From: Endozoicomonas numazuensis
Lineage (GTDB): Bacteria; Pseudomonadota; Gammaproteobacteria; Pseudomonadales; Endozoicomonadaceae
NCBI RefSeq assembly: GCF_000722635.1
Contig: NZ_JOKH01000001.1
Location: 1,362,574-1,426,573, forward strand
Length of the DNA stretch: 64,000 bases
Direction of reading: 5' to 3'
Below are positions 55,012 through 64,000 of this stretch, one piece after another (the first letter of the stretch is position 1; the number at the start of each line of letters is the position of its first letter). Made by a program: the position numbers and the translations under genes. The notes under the pieces are model-generated. The model ran no database searches, was not told where the DNA came from, and was given only the letters and a program-made list of their open reading frames with translations.

Positions 55012-55917
55012 TTAGCCGCTACTATGTGGTTTCAGTGCCAGCCCTGTGCTTGAGCGAGAACGGATGCCTAGTTGTTTGCAGATGAATGTAGCTGCTTTCA
55101 GAAGCTTGTCCATCTGAATACCGGTTTTTATATTAAGGCCTTCCATCAGATAGAGCACATCTTCAGTGGCAACATTACCTGACGCTCCTGGTGCATAGGG
55201 GCAGCCACCGAGTCCTGCTACTGCTGAGTCTACGACAGCCAGACCTTCCTCCAGAGAAGCATAAATATTGGCCAGGGCCTGCCCATAAGTGTTGTGATAA
55301 TGAGCAGCAAGGTGTTCCATGGGAACATTTCGGTTGCAGGCTTCCAGTACTTTTTTAACTCGTAGAGGGGTTCCGGTACCTACCGTATCTCCAAGAGACA
55401 CTTCGTAGCATCCCATTTGATACAACGCTTTGGTCACTTCGGCCACTTGTTGAGGAGTTGTTTCGCCGTCATACGGGCAACTGATAATGCAGGAAACATA
55501 GCCTCTGACAGGGATATTGTGCTGTTTGGCCAGCTCCATAACCGGTTCGAAACGCTTGAGGCTTTCGGCAATGGAGCAGTTAATGTTTTTCTGGCTGAAA
55601 CCTTCGGAAGCCGAAGCAAACACGGCTGCTTCGTTTGCGCCGGCTTTAAGAGCGTCTTCCATGCCCCTCAGGTTGGGGGTTAATGCCGCATAAACGACGT
55701 TGTCCTGTCTGTAAATGGTCTGAAAAACCTGATCTGATTCTGCCATCTGGGGAACAGACTTAGGGGAGACGAAACTGCCAGTTTCAATATGTCGAAGACC
55801 GGATTGAGACAATAAATCGACCAGTTGCGCTCTGATTTCCGGAGAAACAGGTGTAGGCAGGTTCTGGAGTCCATCACGGGCACCGACTTCCACAATACGG
55901 ACTGAATCAGGCAGCAT
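55012..55917 (-). CDS. liuE: Hydroxymethylglutaryl-CoA lyase
   Basis: Splits HMG-CoA to acetoacetate and acetyl-CoA, the last step of leucine degradation. The 301-residue product starts at the ATG at 55917, supported by AAGGAGG 9 bases upstream; the frame extends 26 codons into liuD without support. VEVGARDGLQN carries the catalytic Arg/Asp, and GLGGCPYAPGASGNVATEDVLY is the family signature with the active-site Cys. Overlaps liuD by 11 bases. Confidence 0.95.
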   Translation of the reverse strand: MLPDSVRIVEVGARDGLQNLPTPVSPEIRAQLVDLLSQSGLRHIETGSFVSPKSVPQMAESDQVFQTIYRQDNVVYAALTPNLRGMEDALKAGANEAAVFASASEGFSQKNINCSIAESLKRFEPVMELAKQHNIPVRGYVSCIISCPYDGETTPQQVAEVTKALYQMGCYEVSLGDTVGTGTPLRVKKVLEACNRNVPMEHLAAHYHNTYGQALANIYASLEEGLAVVDSAVAGLGGCPYAPGASGNVATEDVLYLMEGLNIKTGIQMDKLLKAATFICKQLGIRSRSSTGLALKPHSSG

Positions 55918-57910
55918 TGTCGCTTTCCTCCTTGTAAGCCATGAGGGATGAACCCGCATCCACTCTGTCGCCGGCCTGGTAAAAGACGGATTCAATAATT
56001 CCGTCGCAGGGAGCGTTGATCGTGTGCTCCATTTTCATAGCTTCCATGACCAACAATGCGGTTCCAGCTTTGACCTGCTGACCTTCAGAGACCATGACAG
56101 AGCAGACGGTACCATTCATGGGTGCAGACATGGCTTCAGAACCATCGTGAGCGGCCAGGCATTGTCCTGAGAGGTCCAGTTCAATGCTGAATGACGGGAA
56201 GAAGAGCTTCAGCTTTGAGTCAGGTAAGTAAACAGCTCGATATCTAAACGTCTGTTGGCCAATAATGAGATTACCGGTTAGACGATCAGCTTCCCACTCA
56301 ATGGATTCGATTTGTGCGAAACATTCTCCATCTGGCAGCTGAATGTCATAACCAGAACGGCTCTGGTTAATTTTTAGCGTATGTTGTTTGCCGTCATAAA
56401 ACAGGGTTACTTGTGAAAAAAATGGAGCGGCTGGTAAAGTGCCATAGTAAGAAAGCCTGTCGTATTGAAGGAGGCCTGCTGTTACCAATGCAATCCGTAT
56501 CTGATCAGGAGTCAGCTCAGTTGGTGGGTATTGATCAATAAAGTGTGTGGATAACTCAGCCTTTCTGAAGGCAGGCTCATTGACTAAATGCAGCAGGAAA
56601 TCTCGATTATCACTTAAACCTGCCTGTTGATAATCAGACAAAGCCTGAGACATTTTATCGATAGCTGCTTCACGGCTTTCGGCCCAGACCACCAGTTTTG
56701 CCAGCATAGGGTCATAGTTGCTGGAGATATGATCACCTTGCTGAACACCGGTGTCGATACGGACATAATTCTTAGCCTGAGGCCACTGTAGATCCATAAT
56801 TTTACCAGAGGAAGGTAAAAAATCGTGATCGGGGCTTTCGGCATAAATTCGAGCTTCAAGAGCATGACCATGACACTGGAGCTGCTCTTGAGATAAAGGT
56901 AAAGGGGCACCTGCTGCTATGGCCAGCTGCCATTCAACCAGATCCTGTCTGGTAATGGCTTCAGTCACAGGGTGTTCGACCTGCAGTCGTGTGTTCATTT
57001 CCATGAAGTAAAAACGTTCACCGTCGACCAGAAACTCAACTGTTCCTGCTCCCCGATACTGGATCGCTTTGCCGGCAGCGACTGCCGCTTCTCCCATGCT
57101 TTTCCGCATAGAGTCGGGGAGGTTAGGGGCGGGGGCTTCCTCAATGACCTTCTGGTGACGACGCTGCAATGAGCAGTCTCGGTCAAACAGATAAACGCCG
57201 GCATTGTGTCGATCGAAAAAGATTTGTACTTCTACATGGCGAGGTCTGGAAATGTAAGACTCGAGCAGCAAGTGGTCATCGCCAAAACTTTTCCGGGCTT
57301 CTCTTCGGGCAGCCTGCAGACCTTCCTGCAATTGCTCTGCATGTTCAATAATTCTCATGCCCTTGCCGCCACCACCAAGAGCGGCTTTGACCATCAGGGG
57401 ATAGCCAATGCGTTCAGCCTCCAGGGTCAGGGTTTCATCAGACTGGTCGTCACCATGATAGCCGGGACAAATAGGAACACTGGCTTTTTCCATCAAAGCT
57501 TTGGCTTCACTTTTTGACCCCATGGCTCGGATAGCTTCGTGCCCGGGCCCAATGAAGTGAATACCGGCCTCATGGCAGGCCTGTGCAAATTCTGCATTCT
57601 CAGACAGAAAGCCATAGCCCGGATGTACTGCCTGTGCGCCGGATTGTTGGGCTACTTCAATCAGCTTGTCGGTGCGAAGGTAGCTTTCCTGAGCGGGAGA
57701 AGAGCCAATGTAATAAGCCTCATCGGCCAGGGTTTTATGAAGTGCCTGGTAATCCGCATCGGAATAAACGGCTACTGTCTTGATTCCCAGTTTTCTGGCG
57801 GTTGCTATCACCCGGCAGGCGATTTCACCCCGGTTGGCAATGAGAATCTTATCGAAATGTTTCACGTTCTGGAGGCGGTTATTCGAGCTCATGACGGTAT
57901 TCTGACTCAT
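55907..57910 (-). CDS. liuD: Methylcrotonyl-CoA carboxylase biotin-containing (alpha) subunit
   Basis: A 667-residue biotin carboxylase plus biotin carrier. KILIANRGEIACRVI opens the biotin carboxylase domain, KAALGGGGKGMRI is the ATP-grasp loop, EMNTRLQVEHPVTE lies in the active site, and VMEAMKMEH carries the biotinylated Lys near the C-terminus. With LiuB it carboxylates 3-methylcrotonyl-CoA. GGAGG is 6 bases before the ATG, which overlaps the liuC stop by 4 bases. Confidence 0.95.
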   Translation of the reverse strand: MSQNTVMSSNNRLQNVKHFDKILIANRGEIACRVIATARKLGIKTVAVYSDADYQALHKTLADEAYYIGSSPAQESYLRTDKLIEVAQQSGAQAVHPGYGFLSENAEFAQACHEAGIHFIGPGHEAIRAMGSKSEAKALMEKASVPICPGYHGDDQSDETLTLEAERIGYPLMVKAALGGGGKGMRIIEHAEQLQEGLQAARREARKSFGDDHLLLESYISRPRHVEVQIFFDRHNAGVYLFDRDCSLQRRHQKVIEEAPAPNLPDSMRKSMGEAAVAAGKAIQYRGAGTVEFLVDGERFYFMEMNTRLQVEHPVTEAITRQDLVEWQLAIAAGAPLPLSQEQLQCHGHALEARIYAESPDHDFLPSSGKIMDLQWPQAKNYVRIDTGVQQGDHISSNYDPMLAKLVVWAESREAAIDKMSQALSDYQQAGLSDNRDFLLHLVNEPAFRKAELSTHFIDQYPPTELTPDQIRIALVTAGLLQYDRLSYYGTLPAAPFFSQVTLFYDGKQHTLKINQSRSGYDIQLPDGECFAQIESIEWEADRLTGNLIIGQQTFRYRAVYLPDSKLKLFFPSFSIELDLSGQCLAAHDGSEAMSAPMNGTVCSVMVSEGQQVKAGTALLVMEAMKMEHTINAPCDGIIESVFYQAGDRVDAGSSLMAYKEESDNAA

Positions 57911-58692
57911 GGCTGCCTCCAGGATGGGTGGCGTTTTTCAAGAAACGAGGCCAGACCTTCCTGGCCTTCGGGCGAGACCCGAACCCGGGCTATTTCCCGG
58001 CAAGCCATTTCAACGAACTCATCATCAATAGGTCTGTTATGAACTTTGTGCAACATGCTTTTTGCCAGTCGGGTTGCTGACGGGCCATTACCAAGAATCT
58101 GTTGTGTCAGTTCATCGGCTTTGGCATTGAGCTCTGATAGCGGAACCAGTTCATGAAGCAACTCCAGTTCAAGCGCTTTTTCGCCAGAAAATACTTCCGC
58201 CGTGAGAAAGTACCGACGAGCCTGACGTGTACCAATGGCCTGCCCGACATAGGCGCTGATGACCGCAGGAATCAGACCAATCTTGACTTCGCTGAGGCTG
58301 AACCGGGTGTTTTCCGCACCGACTGCAATATCGCAGGCGGAAATTAACCCAATAGCACCACCAAAGGCGGCGCCCTGTACCACCGCCATAGTAGGCGCAG
58401 GGAAGTGATTCAAGGTGTAAAGCAGTTCCGATAGCGTACGAGCGTCGTCGTAATTTTCCTGCTCACTGAGATGAATGGAGTTCTTCATCCAGTTAAGGTC
58501 ACCTCCGGCAGAAAAATGTTTGCCGGAGCCTCTCAGTTGCAGCAGTCGTGTCTCTTCACCAGACAGTTGTTTCAGTGCATCAATCAGTTCGCTGATCAGC
58601 TCTGCATTAAAGGCATTGCCCACTTCCGGACGGTTCATGGTGATGCTGGCAACGCCATTGCTGGCTGTTTCGATAATTAGAGGGTTACTCAT
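57907..58692 (-). CDS. liuC: Methylglutaconyl-CoA hydratase (enoyl-CoA hydratase family)
   Basis: A 261-residue crotonase-fold enzyme that hydrates 3-methylglutaconyl-CoA to HMG-CoA. Oxyanion-hole blocks GSGKHFSAGGDLNWM and VQGAAFGGAIGLISACDIAVG are present. The assignment among crotonases is by operon position between liuB and liuD. 17 bases after liuB. Confidence 0.92.
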   Translation of the reverse strand: MSNPLIIETASNGVASITMNRPEVGNAFNAELISELIDALKQLSGEETRLLQLRGSGKHFSAGGDLNWMKNSIHLSEQENYDDARTLSELLYTLNHFPAPTMAVVQGAAFGGAIGLISACDIAVGAENTRFSLSEVKIGLIPAVISAYVGQAIGTRQARRYFLTAEVFSGEKALELELLHELVPLSELNAKADELTQQILGNGPSATRLAKSMLHKVHNRPIDDEFVEMACREIARVRVSPEGQEGLASFLEKRHPSWRQP

Positions 58693-58709
58693 GGTATTAC
58701 TTCCCTGCC

Positions 58710-60317
58710 TTACATTCTGAAAATGCCGAAGCGAGTCTCTTCAATGGGAGCGTTCAGGGTTGCAGAAAGACTCTGGCCCAGAACATCACGGGTATCGGCG
58801 GGGTCAATAATGCCATCGTCCCAGAGTCTGGCACTGGCGTAGATAGGATTACCCTTGAGGTCATAAGTCTCAACAACGGGGTTTTTGATGGCGGCTTCTT
58901 CTTCCGCTGAAAGTGTTTCGCCCTTTCTTGCCAGACTGTCTTTTTTAACTTGAGCTAATACTTCAGCAGCTTGTTCTCCGCCCATGACCGAGATTCTTGC
59001 ATTGGGCCAGGTCCACAGGAATCTTGGATCATAAGCCCGACCACACATGCCATAGTTTCCGGCACCAAAACTGCCGCCAATAATGACAGTGAACTTTGGG
59101 ACAGCGGCGCAGGCTACAGCATTAACCATCTTGGCTCCGTCTTTAGCAATACCCCCTGCTTCATACATTGAACCCACCATAAAGCCCGTGATGTTTTGCA
59201 AGAAAACCAGAGGTATACGTCTCTGACAACACAGTTCAATGAAGTGAGCACCTTTTTGGGCAGACTCAGAGAAAAGAACACCGTTGTTGGCCAGAATGCC
59301 AACCGGATGACCATGTATTCTGGCAAAGCCGCAGACCAGTGTATTGCCATAGCTGGCTTTAAATTCATCGAATTCAGAGCCGTCGACGATCCGGGCAATG
59401 ACTTCACGAACGTCGTAGTTTTGCTTCAGGTCAGAAGGAATCAGGCCATAGAGCTCGCTGGGGTCATAGACAGGAGCAACGGGCTTTTCTACCGGAATGG
59501 AATTGTTTTTCTTTTTGTTTAACCTGCCAATGGAGCGTCTGACGAGCTCAAGGGCATGGGCATCATTTTCCGCCATATGATCAGCCACACCAGACTGTTC
59601 GCAATGAACCTTGGCGCCGCCCAGTTCTTCAGCCGTCACTTCTTCCCCGGTGGCTGCTTTTACCAGCGGTGGGCCAGCCAGAAAGATGGTGCCCTGGCTT
59701 CTGACAATGATGGTTTCATCGGCCATGGCGGGTACATAAGCACCGCCTGCGGTACAAGATCCCATAACCGCTGCAATTTGGGGGATACCTTTGGCAGACA
59801 TGTTGGCCTGATTAAAGAAAATTCGGCCAAAATGCTCTCGGTCTGGAAAGACTTCATCCTGGTAGGGGAGGTTGGCGCCTCCGGAATCCACCAGATAGAT
59901 GCAGGGCAAATGATTTTGTTCGGCAATCGTCTGGGCACGCAGGTGTTTTTTTACAGTGAGTGGAAAGTAACTGCCGCCTTTCACAGTGGCATCGTTGGCG
60001 ACGATCATGCACTCGATACCGGCTACGAAGCCAATACCTGCAACAACACCGGCACAAGGTGCATCATTATTGTAAATGTCAGCGGCTGCAAAACGACCGA
60101 CTTCAAGAAAGGGGGAGTTGGGGTCAAGCAGTTGTGCAATACGATCCCTGGCTAACAGTTTGCCTCTGGCAATATGGTTTTCTCTGGACCTTGGACTGCC
60201 GCCCTGAGCAATGGTCTCAAAGCGTGAGTTGATTTGATCAACAAGAGCCTGCATATGTCGGCGGTTCTTGTGAAATTCGGGACTGTCGGGTGCCACTTTT
60301 GAAGATAATACGGGCAT
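58710..60317 (-). CDS. liuB: Methylcrotonyl-CoA carboxylase carboxyltransferase (beta) subunit
   Basis: A 535-residue carboxyltransferase. Two crotonase-like halves: [40 protein letters not shown] in the first and [34 protein letters not shown] in the second; [31 protein letters not shown] is typical of methylcrotonyl-type rather than propionyl-type enzymes. Partner of LiuD. 166 bases separate it from liuA, a gap with no gene. Confidence 0.95.
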   Translation of the reverse strand: MPVLSSKVAPDSPEFHKNRRHMQALVDQINSRFETIAQGGSPRSRENHIARGKLLARDRIAQLLDPNSPFLEVGRFAAADIYNNDAPCAGVVAGIGFVAGIECMIVANDATVKGGSYFPLTVKKHLRAQTIAEQNHLPCIYLVDSGGANLPYQDEVFPDREHFGRIFFNQANMSAKGIPQIAAVMGSCTAGGAYVPAMADETIIVRSQGTIFLAGPPLVKAATGEEVTAEELGGAKVHCEQSGVADHMAENDAHALELVRRSIGRLNKKKNNSIPVEKPVAPVYDPSELYGLIPSDLKQNYDVREVIARIVDGSEFDEFKASYGNTLVCGFARIHGHPVGILANNGVLFSESAQKGAHFIELCCQRRIPLVFLQNITGFMVGSMYEAGGIAKDGAKMVNAVACAAVPKFTVIIGGSFGAGNYGMCGRAYDPRFLWTWPNARISVMGGEQAAEVLAQVKKDSLARKGETLSAEEEAAIKNPVVETYDLKGNPIYASARLWDDGIIDPADTRDVLGQSLSATLNAPIEETRFGIFRM

Positions 60318-60483
60318 ATCGATCGCCTGTGATGAAACAGTTTCTTTTGCTCATGATCTTGCAGCGTTGCGATTAGAGGTTAGATCACATACCGCATAGC
60401 AAGGTCATGGCTGTTTCAGATTTCTTATTATTGTTTTGGCAGCATTACCCCCCCAAAGAGGTCAGCAATGCTGCAAGGCGCTG

Positions 60484-61647
60484 TTAGCGAGATTCCTGAA
60501 ACAGTTCCCTGCCAATCAGCATACGACGGATTTCTGATGTTCCGGCACCAATCTCATAAAGTTTGGCATCCCTGAGCAAGCGGCCTGTCGGGTAGTCGTT
60601 GATATAGCCATTGCCACCCAGAATTTGAATCGCATCCAGAGCCATCTGGGTAGCACGTTCAGCGCAATAAAGAATGACACCTGCTGCGTCTTTACGGGTG
60701 CTTTCTCCACGGTCACAGGCGGCAGCCACTGCATAAAGATAGGCTTTACTGGCGTTCATCTGACTGTACATGTCGGCTACTTTGCCCTGAATCAGTTGAA
60801 ATTCACCAATAGATTGACCGAACTGCTTTCGGTCATGAATGTAGGGGATCACGATATCCATGCAGGATTGCATGATACCGGTAGGGCCACCAGACAAAAC
60901 AACCCGTTCGTAATCGAGACCGCTCATGAGAACAGCTACGCCCTCATTAACGGTACCCAGCACATTTTCTTCGGGGACTTCACAATCCTCAAAAACCAGT
61001 TCGCAGGTGTTTGAACCTCTCATGCCCAGTTTGTCGAGCTTTTGGGCACGAGAGAAACCTTTGAAGTCCCGCTCTACGATAAAGGCCGTTATGCCTCGTG
61101 AGCCTTTTTCGGGTTCAGTTTTTGCGTAAATAACATAGGTATGGGCATCAGGACCGTTGGTGATCCACATTTTGTTGCCATTAAGAATATATCTGTCGTT
61201 TTTCTTCTCGGCTTTCAACTTCATGCTGACAACATCTGAGCCTGCATTGGGCTCACTCATGGCCAGTGCGCCGATATGCTCGCCAGAGATTAATTTGGGA
61301 AGGTACTTTTGCTTCTGAGCTTCGTTGCCATTTCGTTTGATCTGGTTGACACACAGATTGGAGTGAGCGCCGTAACTGAGAGCTACCGATGCAGACGCCC
61401 GGCTGATCTCTTCCATGGCAATGGCATGAGCGAGGTACCCCATACCAGATCCCCCGTATTCCTCTTCTACCGTGATGCCCAGTAATCCCATTTCTCCGAA
61501 CTTCTGCCAGAGATCCATGGGGAATTGGTTGCTGCGGTCGACTTCCTGGGCACGAGGGGCAATTTCATTGTCGCAAAACTGTTTGACCTGCTCTCTCAGC
61601 ATGTCATTGGTTTCACCCAGATTAAAGTTGAATGTCAGGTAACTCAT
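60484..61647 (-). CDS. liuA: Isovaleryl-CoA dehydrogenase
   Basis: FAD-dependent oxidation of isovaleryl-CoA to 3-methylcrotonyl-CoA, passing electrons to ETF. The 387-residue acyl-CoA dehydrogenase has [35 protein letters not shown] and the catalytic Glu in [13 protein letters not shown], the position characteristic of isovaleryl-CoA dehydrogenases. Ends [20 protein letters not shown]. First gene of the liu cluster; no MerR-type LiuR regulator is adjacent. Confidence 0.95.
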   Translation of the reverse strand: MSYLTFNFNLGETNDMLREQVKQFCDNEIAPRAQEVDRSNQFPMDLWQKFGEMGLLGITVEEEYGGSGMGYLAHAIAMEEISRASASVALSYGAHSNLCVNQIKRNGNEAQKQKYLPKLISGEHIGALAMSEPNAGSDVVSMKLKAEKKNDRYILNGNKMWITNGPDAHTYVIYAKTEPEKGSRGITAFIVERDFKGFSRAQKLDKLGMRGSNTCELVFEDCEVPEENVLGTVNEGVAVLMSGLDYERVVLSGGPTGIMQSCMDIVIPYIHDRKQFGQSIGEFQLIQGKVADMYSQMNASKAYLYAVAAACDRGESTRKDAAGVILYCAERATQMALDAIQILGGNGYINDYPTGRLLRDAKLYEIGAGTSEIRRMLIGRELFQESR

Positions 61648-61676
61648 CGAACGTCTCTTTGCTTATATTATTTTTG

Positions 61677-61703
61677 GCTATAGGCAGTGTTTAGCTATAG
61701 GCA
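61677..61703. promoter_or_regulatory. Tandem GCTATAGGCA repeats upstream of liuA
   Basis: GCTATAGGCA occurs at 61677-61686 and again at 61694-61703, 17 bases apart, about 30-55 bases upstream of the liuA start. It may be an activator or repressor site for the leucine operon; the binding protein is unknown. Confidence 0.35.
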
Positions 61704-61876
61704 TTGTGAATTCGTTGGCTGCAATCCAGAAGGTTGTCCCGGAATACGCCTGAACCTGCAGTTACAGGGTAAGCAACTGCACAATATGAGATCGGTCAAG
61801 CGATAGTGTTTCACTTCTCAGAGTAAACGTAAATGCCCATTGTCGAAAGGCAGAATTTCCAGAGCAGAGGGACGCG

Positions 61877-62944
61877 TTATCTGTGCTTGCCAGCATAACG
61901 GTTATGGCTATTCCATGAGCTGCCATAATCAAAATGATCAATAGCAATGGCATCAGGGTATTTAATGCATGGAAAGAGGTAGAAGAGACCTGATGTACCA
62001 TTGACTGTCAGGTATCGCATTTCTTTTAAATACATCTGGGGGAATTTATACTGAGGATCGGCTTCGGCAACACAAGAGTCATACCCCGCTTCTCTTAATT
62101 TCAAAGCGGTTTCTGCCAGGGTGGTGTCAGACGAAAAATCCTCCTCCCTGGGTGCCCAGTCTATATAGGGGTAAATTTTTGAATGAGGGAGCATAAGCCA
62201 GCCCAGTTGTTGATCAGGTGCTGCAGATCTGAACCAGCTCTCAATTTCTTTAAGGAAAAAGCCAGGGCCAAAAATGTCAACTTTTGAGTAGGCAATCTTG
62301 GCTTCCAGGCTGTGGATCGAAGACAGCATCTTGGATAATGCCGGGTGGTCAGGCTCCGCAGCAAAAAAACCGTTGCTTAAATAGCCTTTCTGAGAGCTTG
62401 AAAATGCAAACTCGTTGGCCGTGATCAGATTGTAAATGGACTGTGTAATCAGATCGCTCAGTTCCTCTGGTTTGAGTAACTCAAATTTCATGTCAAAGTA
62501 GAATCCACCAAAGTCATAGATAATACGATACCGCAGTGTGTCGCCGAGGCTGGCAAGGTGATTATCTTTGGATGTTTTATGTCGTTCCAGAATAGCCAGA
62601 ATGGTCGAATACTCATTATCAAACAGTTCACCTATGTAGTATTCTTTCGTAGAATAGCCTGACTCGGTCCAGGTGTGTCGGATGATTTTTCCATTCTGTT
62701 CAAAAAAGTTGTTCTGAGTGGCTCGCCACAGGTTATACTCCCAGCCTTTGACCTTTTTAAAACTCTGGCTGATGATATGCAGGTATTCGGGTAGTTTATC
62801 GCCAATCCAGATTTGATGAATCTTACCCGGAATTGCTGCTTCGGTGCAGCCTGAAAGCAAGGCAAACAATAAAATGAGTGACCGACAAACACTAAAAAGT
62901 GCAGGGTTAGCCCCATTTTTTATACTTATCAATTTGGAATCCAT
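61877..62944 (-). CDS. OCH1-like glycosyltransferase-fold lipoprotein with altered DXD motif
   Basis: A 355-residue protein. Residues 13-33 form a lipoprotein signal ending LLSGC (Cys33). The mature part begins IPGKIHQIWIGDKLPEYL and continues DTLRYRIIYDFGGFYFDMKFELL, the pattern of the Gly_transf_sug/OCH1 family, whose DXD motif binds nucleotide sugar and metal. Here the DXD reads Asp151-Met-Lys153, so metal binding may be lost or changed. An extracytoplasmic location is odd for a sugar-nucleotide enzyme; related domains occur in bacterial effectors that act on host proteins. Function is therefore open: effector, adhesin-like fold or dead enzyme. Confidence 0.75.
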   Translation of the reverse strand: MDSKLISIKNGANPALFSVCRSLILLFALLSGCTEAAIPGKIHQIWIGDKLPEYLHIISQSFKKVKGWEYNLWRATQNNFFEQNGKIIRHTWTESGYSTKEYYIGELFDNEYSTILAILERHKTSKDNHLASLGDTLRYRIIYDFGGFYFDMKFELLKPEELSDLITQSIYNLITANEFAFSSSQKGYLSNGFFAAEPDHPALSKMLSSIHSLEAKIAYSKVDIFGPGFFLKEIESWFRSAAPDQQLGWLMLPHSKIYPYIDWAPREEDFSSDTTLAETALKLREAGYDSCVAEADPQYKFPQMYLKEMRYLTVNGTSGLFYLFPCIKYPDAIAIDHFDYGSSWNSHNRYAGKHR

Positions 62945-63267
62945 TTTTTAACCGGTGCAGTAGAATTAAAACTTCAGCTCCAAGTGGAGTTCGTCCCAAA
63001 AGGCCTTAGATGTTAAGCTGGCGTTTTATTTGAGGGGTTGTTCGCAGTTGTTTCAAACAGCTTTGAGCAGAAAATGTCGGCATTATACCAATACCAGAAT
63101 GGGCAAAGAGTTTTAATGGCCAGCATTTCAATGCAAATAATTGAGATAATATAGACAGGCTTTTGACAACTGGCAGCCTATATAACTGAACTGACCAGTT
63201 TTTATTTAAATGAAATTAAAGCGAGTAATCTAATTAAGTTAATTAACTTAATATTTATGGCACCATT
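62945..63267. other. Divergent promoter region of the OCH1-like and TetR genes
   Basis: 323 AT-rich bases containing the palindrome at 63233-63252. TTGACA at about 63163 is followed by TATATA but at too short a spacing for a standard promoter. No gene seen. Confidence 0.4.
63233..63252. promoter_or_regulatory. Perfect 20-bp palindrome, candidate TetR autoregulatory operator
   Basis: ATTAAGTTAATTAACTTAAT reads the same on both strands and ends 15 bases before the TetR start codon, the usual place for an autorepressor site. Confidence 0.65.
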
Positions 63268-63918
63268 ATGAATGCAATTATACAGCTGACAGACGCTAAG
63301 GAAGCACTGGTAAAGGCAGCGGAAAAGCTAATAGCCGAAAGAGGGCTAGATGCTGTTTCAGATCGTGAAATAGCCAGAGCCGCAGGACAGAAAAATAATT
63401 CTGCCGTTCAGTACCATTTTGGTGACCGGGCCGGATTGATAAACGCCATTCTGGATTACCGGATGATTCCCCTCAATCAGAAGCGTCATGAGATGCTTGA
63501 TGAAATTCTCAGTGGAGACGAGGCTCCAACCACTAGAGATCTGGTGAAAGTTCTGGTGATCCCTTATATGGAACACCTGAAAGCGTCCAGAGAGGAGAGC
63601 TCCTATACCAGTCTTATCAGTCAACTTTTCCAGCGTGGCAATCAGCAGATTGTTGCCATGGATACCGCCAGGAGTAGTTCTCTGGTTCGTATGACTGAAG
63701 CATTTGAGGCGGTTTTGCCAGAACTGAGTATTAAAGAGCTCTATGCCAGACTGACATTCATGGGATCGATGGTGATACATACGGTCGCTCGCTGGGATCA
63801 GCAGTGCAGGTTGGATCCACAGACCTGGACACCGGAGCATCTTGGTGAGCAGTCTCAATTCTTGATCGAGTTTATAGCCGGTGGTATGGATCAGGATGCC
63901 CTGCCAGGTGTTGTATAA
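63268..63918 (+). CDS. TetR-family transcriptional regulator
   Basis: A 216-residue regulator. Residues ~10-60 are the TetR helix-turn-helix (ALVKAAEKLIAERGLDAVSDREIARAAG, then SAVQYHFGDRAGLINAIL). The C-terminal domain is helical and ligand-binding, without recognisable specificity. It probably represses itself through the 20-bp palindrome just upstream; whether it also controls the OCH1-like gene or the leucine operon is unknown. The remaining 82 bases of the window hold no gene. Confidence 0.9.
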   Translation: MNAIIQLTDAKEALVKAAEKLIAERGLDAVSDREIARAAGQKNNSAVQYHFGDRAGLINAILDYRMIPLNQKRHEMLDEILSGDEAPTTRDLVKVLVIPYMEHLKASREESSYTSLISQLFQRGNQQIVAMDTARSSSLVRMTEAFEAVLPELSIKELYARLTFMGSMVIHTVARWDQQCRLDPQTWTPEHLGEQSQFLIEFIAGGMDQDALPGVV

Positions 63919-64000
63919 CCTCTGAAAGAAACAGGTATGGCTACTAAAAGTGCTGGATAGCGTTTCTCTCTACCTCTTAGGATTAAATCATCCTCTTCCC

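Noticed and set aside
1-64000. CRISPR array, rRNA or tRNA genes
   Set aside because: No regularly spaced direct repeats and no tRNA-like cloverleaf or rRNA sequence were noticed on reading; a covariance-model scan was not possible.

Overview
The window looks like chromosomal DNA of a marine gammaproteobacterium of the Oceanospirillales type, possibly an Endozoicomonas-like, host-associated organism. That placement is an inference. It rests on the gene content (metG, mrp/apbC, dcd, dapD, nhaD, an EF-P-like factor, DUF2788 and DUF3301 proteins), on a DnaT-like plus lambda-P-like gene pair in place of dnaTC, on eukaryote-like signalling proteins (a Ser/Thr kinase, a PP2C phosphatase, a secreted OCH1-like protein), and on many insertion sequences and small palindromic repeats. 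No rRNA, tRNA or CRISPR array was seen.

Layout. 1-6.5 kb: a transposase tail, a eukaryote-like kinase, metG, a PP2C-type phosphatase and two copies of one MITE family. 6.8-14.6 kb: housekeeping genes (DnaT-like and P-like replication pair, apbC, a quinone-reductase-like flavoprotein, dcd, a CBS protein, an OmpA-like lipoprotein, dapD, an ArsC/Spx-like protein) with a second MITE. 14.7-20.3 kb: a secreted orphan protein, a pentapeptide/K+-channel fusion, a YbaK-like protein, nhaD, a lipoprotein and a collapsed RND pump remnant. 20.4-27.6 kb: an intact RND efflux pair facing a CpxRA-like two-component system. 27.6-33.8 kb: endonuclease V with its 3' end cut by an IS1182-type element, a DUF1439 lipoprotein, a 7TMR-DISM sensor lacking its phospho-histidine, a VanZ-like protein and rluE. 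34-46.8 kb: a dicarboxylate-type transporter, a secreted-looking DUF1521/EF-hand protein, several small conserved proteins, efpL (yeiP), ald, a GNAT protein, an Ap4A phosphorylase, mmsA and a hemerythrin protein.

46.8-61.7 kb is the most interesting part. The leucine degradation genes liuA-liuB-liuC-liuD-liuE and aacS all lie on the minus strand. Together they would take isovaleryl-CoA to acetoacetate and then acetoacetyl-CoA. Between liuE and aacS sits a compact three-gene cassette, also on the minus strand: a DNA cytosine-5 methyltransferase, a 1003-residue protein with two GHKL ATPase folds joined by a long coiled coil, and a protein with a receiver domain carrying a large insertion. It has no recognisable nuclease. 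It reads as a candidate methylation-guarded, two-component-like defence or conflict system that landed inside a metabolic cluster. The window ends with the OCH1-like lipoprotein and a TetR regulator preceded by a perfect 20-bp palindrome.
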